Source: a virus
Virus record (IMG/VR): IMGVR_UViG_3300007640_000057
Coordinates: 1-45,425 of that record
Strand: one strand, 5' to 3'
Length of the DNA: 45,425 nucleotides
Under the pieces are notes generated by a model. It searched no databases. It saw nothing but the letters and a program-made list of their open reading frames with translations, and was not told where the DNA came from. Shown piece by piece: positions 25,072-32,443 of this stretch. How positions within the stretch are numbered: the first letter of the stretch is position 1; the number at the start of each line of letters is the position of its first letter. The translations under genes were made by a program, and so were the position numbers.

Positions 25072-25853
25072 AAGTCTTCAAGACCTTCCTCCAAAGAGAT
25101 CAATGGATGAAAGCCAAGCGCGAAAATCTTGCCGCAGTCTAACGCCATTTTTACTCGCGACTCTGCATTAGTCGGCTGAAACGTCCTGCAATTACTAGAA
25201 GACTTTAAATATTTCTTGCAAATTTCAACTGCCTCTGAAACGGGAATGCTGCTTCCACTGCCCACATTGTAAATTTCATTAACCTTTCCTTTCGAGCAAA
25301 CCAAATCAATAGCCCTGCACGCATCGTAAATATGAATGTAGTCACGAGTGAGGCCAGCAACGATATTGACATCCTTGTCTTCCCTTAAGCTATCGATCAA
25401 ATATCGAAGAACATTGCGACTGCCAATACTTTTATCCGGTCCTCCATAAACATTACCAAGACGCAAGATTCGCCAATTCATATTATGTCGCGAGCAGTAA
25501 TCAATAACAATTTGCTCAGCACAGCGTTTCGTAATAGGATACAAACCCGTTGGATTACAGCAGTCTTCTTCCTTCATTGGAAGATTAGTGTCACCATAAA
25601 CAAACCAAGAACTAACAAAATTAAAAGTTTTCACTCCATTCTCATGACAAGCCTCCAGTCTTTTAAGGAGAGCCGTCAAATTAGTATCAGAGTGAATCCA
25701 TGGATTAGTGTAAAAATTACTTGTAGTACTGATCAAATACAAAACTTCTCTAGTGAGAGGCTCCAGCTCGTCTCTAGGAATCGCTATTGAATCGTATAGT
25801 TCAGTGAAATAAGTTCCAATGATACCAGTGGCACCATAAACACTAAAAGTCAA
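24960..25853 (-). CDS. NAD-dependent sugar epimerase/reductase (extended SDR)
   Basis: 297 residues. N-terminal dinucleotide motif GATGIIG (7-13), active-site Ser81/Ser82 in FVSSWFVYGDT, and YPITK (Tyr105, Lys109). Downstream RLGNVYGG and TRDYIHIYDACRAI are typical of nucleotide-sugar SDRs. The start is TTG at 25853, overlapping the TGA of the upstream gene as TTGA; the next in-frame ATG is well past the Rossmann motif. The last about 35 residues lie over the start of the RfbH-like gene and look like read-through tail rather than domain. Together with the RfbH-like enzyme it could finish a dideoxysugar (as CDP-abequose/paratose synthases do); this pairing is inference. Confidence 0.8.
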   Translation of the reverse strand: MTFSVYGATGIIGTYFTELYDSIAIPRDELEPLTREVLYLISTTSNFYTNPWIHSDTNLTALLKRLEACHENGVKTFNFVSSWFVYGDTNLPMKEEDCCNPTGLYPITKRCAEQIVIDYCSRHNMNWRILRLGNVYGGPDKSIGSRNVLRYLIDSLREDKDVNIVAGLTRDYIHIYDACRAIDLVCSKGKVNEIYNVGSGSSIPVSEAVEICKKYLKSSSNCRTFQPTNAESRVKMALDCGKIFALGFHPLISLEEGLEDLCKSQKFCTPAHFLTVEKLKQQSNAWKAMVGFLRGLM

Positions 25854-26209
25854 TTGTTCTTTTTACGAGCTTCAACCATCTTAATGATTCGATTCGCCCA
25901 GGAACGACCCGCGTCTCCGCCCCATAACTGCCAAGCAATATAACCAGCATCATCCTCGCCGCCGCTCTTGTTCTTCTCGTGGCGAGAGAAAAATGCAGCC
26001 ATACGTTTAATCGTTGCATAGCTCACTTTACCGCCGCCTGCCAGATCAGAAGCTCTTGCCACTCCACTACCAATGCCTTGTTTACCAGCTTCCTGCGTAG
26101 ACAAGCCCCCTTTCTTGTACTTCTTGCGAAGCTCTAAACCACGACGGGCTGCAGCTCTTACGGACGATGGAGGGGCGAACGATTCAACGTCGCCCCTGTC
26201 TACTTTTTT
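25850..26209 (-). CDS. Frameshift-expressed phage domain (RAAARRGLELR...WGGDAGRSWANRI)
   Basis: This frame has no start codon before TTG at 26104, yet the conserved-looking part begins earlier. Translation from the slip site gives VDRGDVESFAPPSSVRAAAR, then RGLELRKKYKKGG, 33 codons upstream of that TTG. From memory, related phage proteins carry PP..VR.AA.RGLELR before QEAG..GIGSGVARA, and the later segment MAAFFSRHEKNKSGGEDDAGY is a recurrent phage domain of unknown role. The whole is best explained as the C-terminal half of a -1 fusion with the gene at 26200-26451. Without the shift only an N-terminally cut 84-residue form from TTG would be made. Function unknown. Confidence 0.7.
   Translation of the reverse strand, partial: KKVDRGDVESFAPPSSVRAAARRGLELRKKYKKGGLSTQEAGKQGIGSGVARASDLAGGGKVSYATIKRMAAFFSRHEKNKSGGEDDAGYIAWQLWGGDAGRSWANRIIKMVEARKKNN
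26171..26209 (-). promoter_or_regulatory. -1 programmed frameshift signal: AAAAAAG plus stem-loop
   Basis: In the zero frame the minus strand reads GAA A AA... as GAA, AAA, AAG, TAG. The heptamer A AAA AAG (26209-26203) is the strongest bacterial slippery sequence and is followed immediately by the stop. After a 5-nt spacer comes AGGGGCGA (26197-26190), perfectly complementary to TCGCCCCT (26178-26171), with an 11-nt loop. Heptamer, stop, spacer and stem all match the known requirements for -1 frameshifting. Confidence 0.78.
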
Positions 26210-26451
26210 TCTTCTTTTAGCTTCTTAAGATACCCACGGCAACGAGCTTCTCCCGGCCCCATCTTTTCGTCGATGTAGCTAGCCCAATATTCATCACTCT
26301 TGCCTTCTTTCTTGATACCAGCTTCAGATAAGGCAATCGCCATTGCTTGACGAGGATCTTTTACCAATTCACCTCCACTGCTTTTCAAGGTGCCAGCCTT
26401 AAATTCTCGCATCACAGTGCGAATTTTTTCGCGACGCTGATTTGTGGTCAT
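26200..26451 (-). CDS. DUF6496-like small protein, zero-frame product of a frameshift pair
   Basis: 83 residues from ATG at 26451. EKIRTVMREFKAGTLKSSGGELVKDPRQA followed by MAIALSEAGI matches the DUF6496-type pattern seen in many phage and bacterial small proteins (VMREFK.G.L.S......R.QA.AIALSEA). It ends KKLKEEKK-stop directly on a slippery A AAA AAG. A TTG start at 26463 overlapping the upstream TGA is also possible. The full-length fused product would be about 200 residues. Confidence 0.7.
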   Translation of the reverse strand: MTTNQRREKIRTVMREFKAGTLKSSGGELVKDPRQAMAIALSEAGIKKEGKSDEYWASYIDEKMGPGEARCRGYLKKLKEEKK

Positions 26452-26459
26452 AACGTAAA

Positions 26460-27176
26460 TCAACCAGTGAAACCAATCCTAGCATCTTTGACTTTTCCTT
26501 CGCCAAAGAAATGATTTCTGTAAATTAATAAAGTAGTGATCATTCTCTCTGCTACAAAGGCAATTGACCGTCTTTGATAACCTTGAAGCGATTCGCATAA
26601 ATTCATGTTCTCTTCATAAAAAGGCATCATCGTTTCAAACACTAATTCACAATATCTATCAAACAACCATTTAGGACCACGAGCCATATTACAACCATGA
26701 AAAACTCCTTGATTCCATGCGTATTCAAGCATATCAACCGTAAGAGGAATTCTTTTTCTGTTGGCTAAATCAATGGAAAATTGATAAGCAGGGAACGTAC
26801 CGTGACTGCTTTCATATTGATGCCTCATGTTTCCAAACAATGCAGGTTCAGGCACATACAAAACACCGTCCTCTGATTTAGCAACATCTTCTTCAATCCA
26901 TGGCCTTCTATATTGACAAATGCCAAGAAAATCATCATCAGCATTTTTCCACATCCAATACAAAACAGTGAGATCACCAAAAATAGAATTCAATGGAGAA
27001 ATATTTTCTCCAGCGTCATCCATTAACCATTGATCGTCTCTGTATTGTTGTTTTGTCCCTTCATCAAAAGCAGAAGCCCCCGCAAGTACATTAATCAACT
27101 TGCCTTGTGTTACTTGATAACGAGGCGGCTTTTGGTGAAGGGAACAACAGTAAAGCGATGGGGAATTATTATGCAT
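26460..27176 (-). CDS. DUF4422-like glycosyltransferase
   Basis: About 238 residues from ATG at 27176. This start overlaps the end of the GT32-like gene by 8 nt; a longer start exists at 27203 but lies fully inside that gene. DDAGENISPLNSIFGDLTVL followed by YWMWKNADDDFLGICQYRRPW is the diagnostic core of DUF4422 (GD..G.NIS..N....ELT.LYW.WKN...DY.GL.HYRR), a GT-A-like family of sugar transferases. Later RGPKWLFDRYCELVFETMMPF also fits. Works with the adjacent transferases on an unknown acceptor. Confidence 0.78.
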   Translation of the reverse strand: MHNNSPSLYCCSLHQKPPRYQVTQGKLINVLAGASAFDEGTKQQYRDDQWLMDDAGENISPLNSIFGDLTVLYWMWKNADDDFLGICQYRRPWIEEDVAKSEDGVLYVPEPALFGNMRHQYESSHGTFPAYQFSIDLANRKRIPLTVDMLEYAWNQGVFHGCNMARGPKWLFDRYCELVFETMMPFYEENMNLCESLQGYQRRSIAFVAERMITTLLIYRNHFFGEGKVKDARIGFTG

Positions 27177-27879
27177 AAATTTGACGATTAGCCCAGAGTT
27201 CATTATAATTATTTACTCCCTTAGCTCCAAGGCCAGTCAAGTCTCCACCACCTGCAGGCTTACTCCATGCCATGATCGTTCCATCAGGAAGAACAAAGGC
27301 TCGATTCTTCTGCTGATAAGTTGGTGTTAATTCCAGGTAGTCTCCAAACACATGATTAGCATTGCCGCCATGAAATGCTAAAGCTTGACCAAGTAATGTC
27401 GGGCCAGTGGGACACAATGGTGTAATGCCATAGTATTTCTCTTGGCAATTATCAACAATCATGTTGATTGCAGTTTGAAGATGGGGGCTATTTGGTTTGG
27501 AGTAAATAACAGTAGTAGCACATGCCCAACTTGTAAAGCTAAATCGTTGAATGTCTCTAAATGCAAGCCATTCAACACGATCACCAATATCGACCGGATT
27601 CACGGCTCTAACGCCAATGTCAAAATACCACCCGCCAAGTTTATTAAGAAGACAGAAACGTCCAAGATCAGCCTTATAAGAATATGGCCTCAAAGTATCG
27701 TAGGCGTCTAAAACAGCGGCGGGATAGTTTTCTTCAATAAAAGCACGAAGTGTTTCTTTGTTATAAATAACATGATCAGCATCAGGGTAGATTTGATCAA
27801 TCGTGCCAGTAGCGTATTTTAAGAATGGAGACAGTTCCTGATTTTCGTGGTCAGAAAGATAGATTTGTGAAATTTGCAT
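27169..27879 (-). CDS. GT32-like glycosyltransferase
   Basis: 236 residues. LRPYSYKADLGRFCLLNKLGGWYFDIGV is the 'DXD sugar-binding' core of GT32/Gly_transf_sug proteins (Y..KAD..RY..L...GG.Y.D.D). The second Asp of the DXD pair is replaced: the sequence is DIG. PTLLGQALAFHGGNAN and LTPTYQQ further on are consistent with the family. Missing the second metal-binding Asp may lower or change activity. It is the middle gene of three consecutive transferase genes. Confidence 0.75.
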   Translation of the reverse strand: MQISQIYLSDHENQELSPFLKYATGTIDQIYPDADHVIYNKETLRAFIEENYPAAVLDAYDTLRPYSYKADLGRFCLLNKLGGWYFDIGVRAVNPVDIGDRVEWLAFRDIQRFSFTSWACATTVIYSKPNSPHLQTAINMIVDNCQEKYYGITPLCPTGPTLLGQALAFHGGNANHVFGDYLELTPTYQQKNRAFVLPDGTIMAWSKPAGGGDLTGLGAKGVNNYNELWANRQIYA

Positions 27880-27889
27880 TGTTTTTTCC

Positions 27890-29116
27890 TCAACCGATTT
27901 TTACAGGCATGAATCCCTTATATTCCTTCTGCGGCTTAACTGGCTCAGGAGCCAGCAGTTTATTAGCAATGGAAAGGAATTGATTTTGAATGTAAGGCCA
28001 AGTAAACGGCTCGTTTCTTAATCGAGTGTGACACCACTCACCATGACTTTTCAGCACTTCACGATGATGATAGTAATAATCAAGAATTGCAGCGGCGGAT
28101 TCAGGGTCAGGCAACAGCCTTTCTAATCCATAGTTTCGATCGGTTTCAGCAGCATTGCATGCAATACGAGGAAGCTCATCAAAGATCTCAGCCAGGCTTG
28201 TATGATCAGGGACAACTTGCGTAACACCAACAGATCCATGTTCAGTATTGACAAGACCCCACCCCTCGCCAATGCAAGTGTTGATGCCAATATCAGCAGC
28301 ATTGTAAACCATATTCAATTGTTCAATGGGCAAGCAATTGTCTACGGAAAAATGAGGGCTAGTCAGGATTAATTTGCTAGTTGCATCGTAACCTTCATCA
28401 CGAGCAATTCGCTTAAACAATGGAATCAAATCCCATCCCAAATCTTTGCTTCCCATGTTTAACCACAGGCGAGCATCAGGCTTATCTTTCGCAAACTTGA
28501 TAAAACTTTTAAGAGTTAAGTCAATGCGCTTACGGGGTTGATTTCGATTGCCATTGAAGACAATAAATACATCTTCTGGCACACCAAGTTTTTCGCGACA
28601 TTTCTTCTTGTCCATCGGGAAGAATTTATCAAAGTCAGTACCATGACCAACAACATCAACATGCTTCTCGTAACCCATGAGACGAATTTCTTTCTTGCCG
28701 AATTCTGTGTAAGTGGCAATCCCATCCCATTCTTCCATTGGGGTTTTGAGATCAGGGAATAAACCGTATGAATCAATCGGCGTATAAACAAACCACTTAA
28801 AACCAATCTCTTCCTTGATTTCTCTGGCAGGTTTCCATAATTGCAATGCCACCCAAATATCATTCGTCACCCAAACAAGATCTGGCTTGACTTGCTTGAT
28901 GATTGCAGTGATGCGATGCGAACCAAATGGATCGTTACCATGAGCATGCGCTGGATACATCTTGCAATGTTGTTGCATTTCAGATGGATCACCATGCCAG
29001 TTCACAGCAAGCGCATGCACTTCATGTTCTTTCGCTAGTGCTGGAATAAGGTATTCTGCGACACGCCCAAATCCAGTTTGAACGCCACAGTCGCCACAAT
29101 AAAGAATTTTCGCCAC
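27890..29116 (-). CDS. GT4-family glycosyltransferase (GT-B fold)
   Basis: 408 residues, GTG start at 29116 (MAKILYCGDCGVQTGFGRVAEYL). The N-terminal Rossmann-like half is followed by the usual hinge and nucleotide-sugar half: FIVFNGNRNQPRKRIDLTLKSF (R/K pair that holds diphosphate), LILTSPHF, and CIGEGWGLVNTEHGSVGV (the E...G..E motif with the catalytic-region Glu residues). Most similar in outline to GT4 enzymes found in phage genomes. First gene of the sugar cassette, just after the MuF-like gene. Confidence 0.85.
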   Translation of the reverse strand: MAKILYCGDCGVQTGFGRVAEYLIPALAKEHEVHALAVNWHGDPSEMQQHCKMYPAHAHGNDPFGSHRITAIIKQVKPDLVWVTNDIWVALQLWKPAREIKEEIGFKWFVYTPIDSYGLFPDLKTPMEEWDGIATYTEFGKKEIRLMGYEKHVDVVGHGTDFDKFFPMDKKKCREKLGVPEDVFIVFNGNRNQPRKRIDLTLKSFIKFAKDKPDARLWLNMGSKDLGWDLIPLFKRIARDEGYDATSKLILTSPHFSVDNCLPIEQLNMVYNAADIGINTCIGEGWGLVNTEHGSVGVTQVVPDHTSLAEIFDELPRIACNAAETDRNYGLERLLPDPESAAAILDYYYHHREVLKSHGEWCHTRLRNEPFTWPYIQNQFLSIANKLLAPEPVKPQKEYKGFMPVKIG

Positions 29117-29154
29117 AAAACTTGATCAATCTTGAACAATCTTAATGGCAAAAA

Positions 29155-29835
29155 TCAAATCGGAACAGATGGCGCCTGTTGCCGCAAATATTCGATACTG
29201 CAACGGCACCTTGCTCTGCATTCACAACGCTCACCAGGCAATGGTAAAGAACCAATTGAAACAATCCCTGCTCTTGCATAACGAATGCAATCATCACAAT
29301 GTTGTGCCATTGGGTCTAGCACACGACGCATTAAAGAATAACCCTGTTCCCGCTGCCTAAGTTCAGCGCCCTGCCAATATGAACCTCTAGTGCTTTCGGC
29401 ATACAAACCAATACGAGCCAATGCCATTGGCATTGAAACTTTTTGTTCCAAAAGATCAAGCGCAAACCCTTGCAGGTAGGAATATTCCTGCCTTAGTCGC
29501 TGACCGATTTTGCCGTAATCACTTGCGGTCATATTATCCCTTCCGCCTTTACCAATGATCGCGTTTTGAACATGAGCAGATTTGATTGCTTCTCTTACAC
29601 TTTGCTGCCATTGATCGAACGTGATGTTGCCATCAGCCATCATGCGTGTATAACGACGTAATTTCGTTGCAAGCTTTTCGATGCGCTTATCCACGATCGC
29701 ATGAACCGCCTTCCGGCTAAGGAACCGTCCTCGTTCGTCCCGATAGCGACCAGTAGAACGATCAAAAGACCACTCTGCATCAAGCCTGTCGGCAGTGACT
29801 GCCGCCGAAAACGAGGAAAGATCATTCAGCATCAT
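29155..29835 (-). CDS. MuF-like minor head protein
   Basis: About 226 residues from ATG at 29835 (or 29832), overlapping the end of the portal gene. A charged helical N-terminus is followed by a Cys-rich C-terminus (HCDDCIRYARAGIVSIGSLP, then GERCECRARCRCSIEYL). This matches the C-terminal module of Mu gpF / SPP1 gp7 minor head proteins (C..C......I...P.....C.C.C). Position right after the portal is the rule for this family. Probably carried inside the capsid; role inferred. Confidence 0.8.
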   Translation of the reverse strand: MMLNDLSSFSAAVTADRLDAEWSFDRSTGRYRDERGRFLSRKAVHAIVDKRIEKLATKLRRYTRMMADGNITFDQWQQSVREAIKSAHVQNAIIGKGGRDNMTASDYGKIGQRLRQEYSYLQGFALDLLEQKVSMPMALARIGLYAESTRGSYWQGAELRQREQGYSLMRRVLDPMAQHCDDCIRYARAGIVSIGSLPLPGERCECRARCRCSIEYLRQQAPSVPI

Positions 29836-31885
29836 CAGCCTCAAGCATTTCCTTGAAGCGTTCTGGAGCTTCATCCTTCCATTGATTCAAGGCGTCCTCG
29901 ATGTCAGCGTCTGAAATTAAAGAAGCTTCGTCAATGTCCGCAAGAATAATGCCTTCAGCCTTTACTGGATCAATGGCATCTTGAACTTTACTGCTAACCA
30001 TTTTTGCTTTGCCTTTGCGTTCAGCGTCAGGATCTTTGCGCCTTTTACGGGCCACAATTGTTTGCCTTTGTTCTTTGCTCATGGCCTTCGCTTTTTGTTC
30101 AGGAAGACACTTGGGCTTTCCTTCTTTCTCTCCACGGGCTCCGCAAGGGCCAAGGATTTCTCCATTAGCTCCAATCCTCACCCATTTTTCTTTGAACCAT
30201 TTGTCCAGATCATCGGCATGAATCTCTCCTTCATCATTTTTAAATGCACCAGATAAAGAGCCATGCTTTTTCTTGTATGCGCTCTTGTATTGCTGCACCA
30301 CATAACCACTCGCATAAGCAGAAGGCCAAACTTTGAACTTGCTTTTAGCAGCACTAACAGCACGACGATGAAGCTCTTTATCAGTAAAGACAACATCACC
30401 GCGTTTTGCTTCAAGGTCACGTTCAAGGAACAAACCAGCTTCCGCATCAGCAACTTCCCTGGTTCCATCCATTGGAAGAGTGCCGTTTTCTTCATTTAAT
30501 GGATCTCGACCGCCAGGAGGCACAGCAAAGTTTTTTTGATCTCCTTGCATGGGCAATTCACGAGGAACCGATGGATCGAGAGTGAGTTCCATTGACCACT
30601 CAGAACCGCCGTAACGGGCGTCTGCCACTTCCTTAGGACTCAATACACCTAACTGAATGTAACGACCGTCTACAGCCGCCACACGAGCCCTTACATCAGC
30701 TTTTTCGCGTTCATTCAATTCAAATAGATCATTGAAATGCACTCGCCATGAATCTGGCACTCGCCCTTTCGTTGGACCATCATTACTAAGCATGATGTAT
30801 TCGATTAGTTTCTTCAATGGACGGCGAAATGAAGCTTGTTGGTAATCAGCTAAAGTTTTCGCGAAATCACGCTCTTCACTTCGACCAGTAGAACCAAGTC
30901 CTCCAGGACTTTCGCCGAATAACACCGTATGAGGAATTTTTGACGCTCCAATAATATCAATACGAAGCTTCTCCAATACATCACTAATACCATTGAAATT
31001 ACGACCAAGAAATTCAAGCTCTTCCTTGTCAGCATCAATCGCATAGCCACGATAAACACTCTTGCTCATATCATTCAAGATCAAGCGATTCCTGACATCC
31101 CCTTCCTTGCCTGCAGCAAGCATTTGTGACAAGCCCTTGATTTTATGAACAAAAATATCAAATTCACTCATTAAAGTTGCAGTGGAATGCAAGCCAGTCC
31201 AGTAATGCTTGAAACTGTCATAAACAGTTTGAAGACTACTCATTCCCCATCCATAGTTACGCTGCCTAATGCGATACGGAAGCCAGTCACCATCAAACCG
31301 TAAAATTCTGTCTTTATGAATACGAACAAGTTGAGGCTTGTTAATTAAATCACCAGAGATAATTTGATAATAAGTCGCCTTGGAATAGTCGTATAAATTT
31401 TCCTCATTAATAACAGGAGCAATTTGCCACCTATCTAATACTTCCATTCCTTCAATGGATCGAATATTTGCCTTATCAACTGGTTGATCTGCTCTACGCC
31501 CATCATTGATGTACAGTAAAATAACAGCGCCCCCATACAGCCTTGAATTTTTAGAGGCAAGCATTAAGTTTTCAAGAATATAAAGATCTTCAATTACTTG
31601 CTCAATACCAGCAACTTCCTCTGCAGCCGCACCCTCACCCCCAAACAACACCTTAAATCCACGCCTTGTGGCTTGTTCTGCATAAATATCAATAATACGA
31701 CGAGGCAGCCATTCACCATAAAGACCTTCAAGCTCTTCTTGCGTTAAAAAGACAATAGGCTTCGTATTAGTGGATAAAGTTTTGTCTCTTCCGCTAACTC
31801 CCATGCCTGTGAAGACATTGGTAAGCCCATCATTACGCACACCATTGTCAACGACATGACCCAATTTAATTGATTCTTCGGCCAT
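29822..31885 (-). CDS. Portal protein (DUF1073-like) with an extra C-terminal basic domain
   Basis: 687 residues. Residues 1-450 show the DUF1073-type portal pattern: EGLYGEWLPRRIIDIYAEQATRRGF, KNSRLYGGAVILLYINDGR, IGASKIPHTVLFGESPGGLGSTGRSEERDF, then a long helix with KLIEYIML. From about residue 480 a separate region begins (FTDKELHRRAVSAAKSKFKV, WPSAYASGYVVQQYKSAYKK, LGPCGARGEKEGKPKCLP, AMSKEQRQTIVARKRRKDP). It is like small Lys-rich phage and algal-virus domains of the DUF5872 type with a paired-Cys motif. Portals usually stop before this. The start at 31885 lies in the 66-bp divergent gap with the plus-strand operon. Confidence 0.85.
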   Translation of the reverse strand: MAEESIKLGHVVDNGVRNDGLTNVFTGMGVSGRDKTLSTNTKPIVFLTQEELEGLYGEWLPRRIIDIYAEQATRRGFKVLFGGEGAAAEEVAGIEQVIEDLYILENLMLASKNSRLYGGAVILLYINDGRRADQPVDKANIRSIEGMEVLDRWQIAPVINEENLYDYSKATYYQIISGDLINKPQLVRIHKDRILRFDGDWLPYRIRQRNYGWGMSSLQTVYDSFKHYWTGLHSTATLMSEFDIFVHKIKGLSQMLAAGKEGDVRNRLILNDMSKSVYRGYAIDADKEELEFLGRNFNGISDVLEKLRIDIIGASKIPHTVLFGESPGGLGSTGRSEERDFAKTLADYQQASFRRPLKKLIEYIMLSNDGPTKGRVPDSWRVHFNDLFELNEREKADVRARVAAVDGRYIQLGVLSPKEVADARYGGSEWSMELTLDPSVPRELPMQGDQKNFAVPPGGRDPLNEENGTLPMDGTREVADAEAGLFLERDLEAKRGDVVFTDKELHRRAVSAAKSKFKVWPSAYASGYVVQQYKSAYKKKHGSLSGAFKNDEGEIHADDLDKWFKEKWVRIGANGEILGPCGARGEKEGKPKCLPEQKAKAMSKEQRQTIVARKRRKDPDAERKGKAKMVSSKVQDAIDPVKAEGIILADIDEASLISDADIEDALNQWKDEAPERFKEMLEADDAE

Positions 31886-31902
31886 TTCAGCTAATTCTAA
31901 AC

Positions 31903-31930
31903 TTGCTTTTATTCTATCAATGGCTATGAT
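31903..31930 (+). promoter_or_regulatory. Candidate promoter of the terminase operon
   Basis: TTGCTT (31903-31908), 16-bp spacer, TATGAT (31925-31930) in the short divergent gap. RNA would start near 31937, 15 nt before the ATG at 31952. Close to sigma70-type consensus but not verified. Confidence 0.42.
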
Positions 31931-31951
31931 GCGAGTGTTGTTCTTTTAATT

Positions 31952-32443
31952 ATGCCCATTGATTTCGTCTTTTCCGAAGAAGAAAGGCTGCAAGCAACAG
32001 AAGAAGCCATGAGAAGGCAATCAGTAAACGAAGCAAAAGGCTTGCGAGGTCGTAACCGAGGAGCGTTCAAGGGCAACAAGGCATTGGAAATTCACATCCT
32101 TGGCGCTGCCGGTGAAATGGCCGTAGCTTCTTACCTCGGCATGAAGAAATTTCTGTACCAAGAAACAGAAGCAAAACGAGGCAGTTGTGACTTGCCAGGT
32201 AAAATCGATGTTAAAACTAGAAGCAAGCATAAGTACGATTTAATCGTACAAAAAAATGAAGACCCCGAAAAGCGATTTATTCTCGTTACCATTGAAAACA
32301 AACGCACTCTTATCCATGGCTGGTGCTATGGAAAAGATGCAATGGAAGAAAAATACTGGGCAGACCCTGCACGAGGTAGGCCAGCTTACTTTGTTCCCAA
32401 AGAAATCCTGCGCCCTTTAGAAACTTTAGATCATGGCTCTTAG
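31952..32443 (+). CDS. PD-(D/E)XK-like nuclease-fold protein
   Basis: 163 residues. GAAGEMAVASYLGMKKF places a Glu in a first helix, then RGSCDLPGKIDVKTRSKHKYDL supplies D...(I)DVKT, the typical D-x-K of PD-(D/E)XK enzymes. The order E...D...DxK fits that fold. First gene of the rightward terminase operon; it overlaps the terminase start by 11 nt. It may act in packaging, recombination or host DNA degradation. Catalytic activity is inferred from the motif only. Confidence 0.6.
   Translation: MPIDFVFSEEERLQATEEAMRRQSVNEAKGLRGRNRGAFKGNKALEIHILGAAGEMAVASYLGMKKFLYQETEAKRGSCDLPGKIDVKTRSKHKYDLIVQKNEDPEKRFILVTIENKRTLIHGWCYGKDAMEEKYWADPARGRPAYFVPKEILRPLETLDHGS

Noticed and set aside
29822-31885. Anti-CBASS (Acb1-type) activity from the DUF1073 family name
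   Set aside because: The protein has portal length, helices and synteny; the family name link to Acb1 does not show such activity here.
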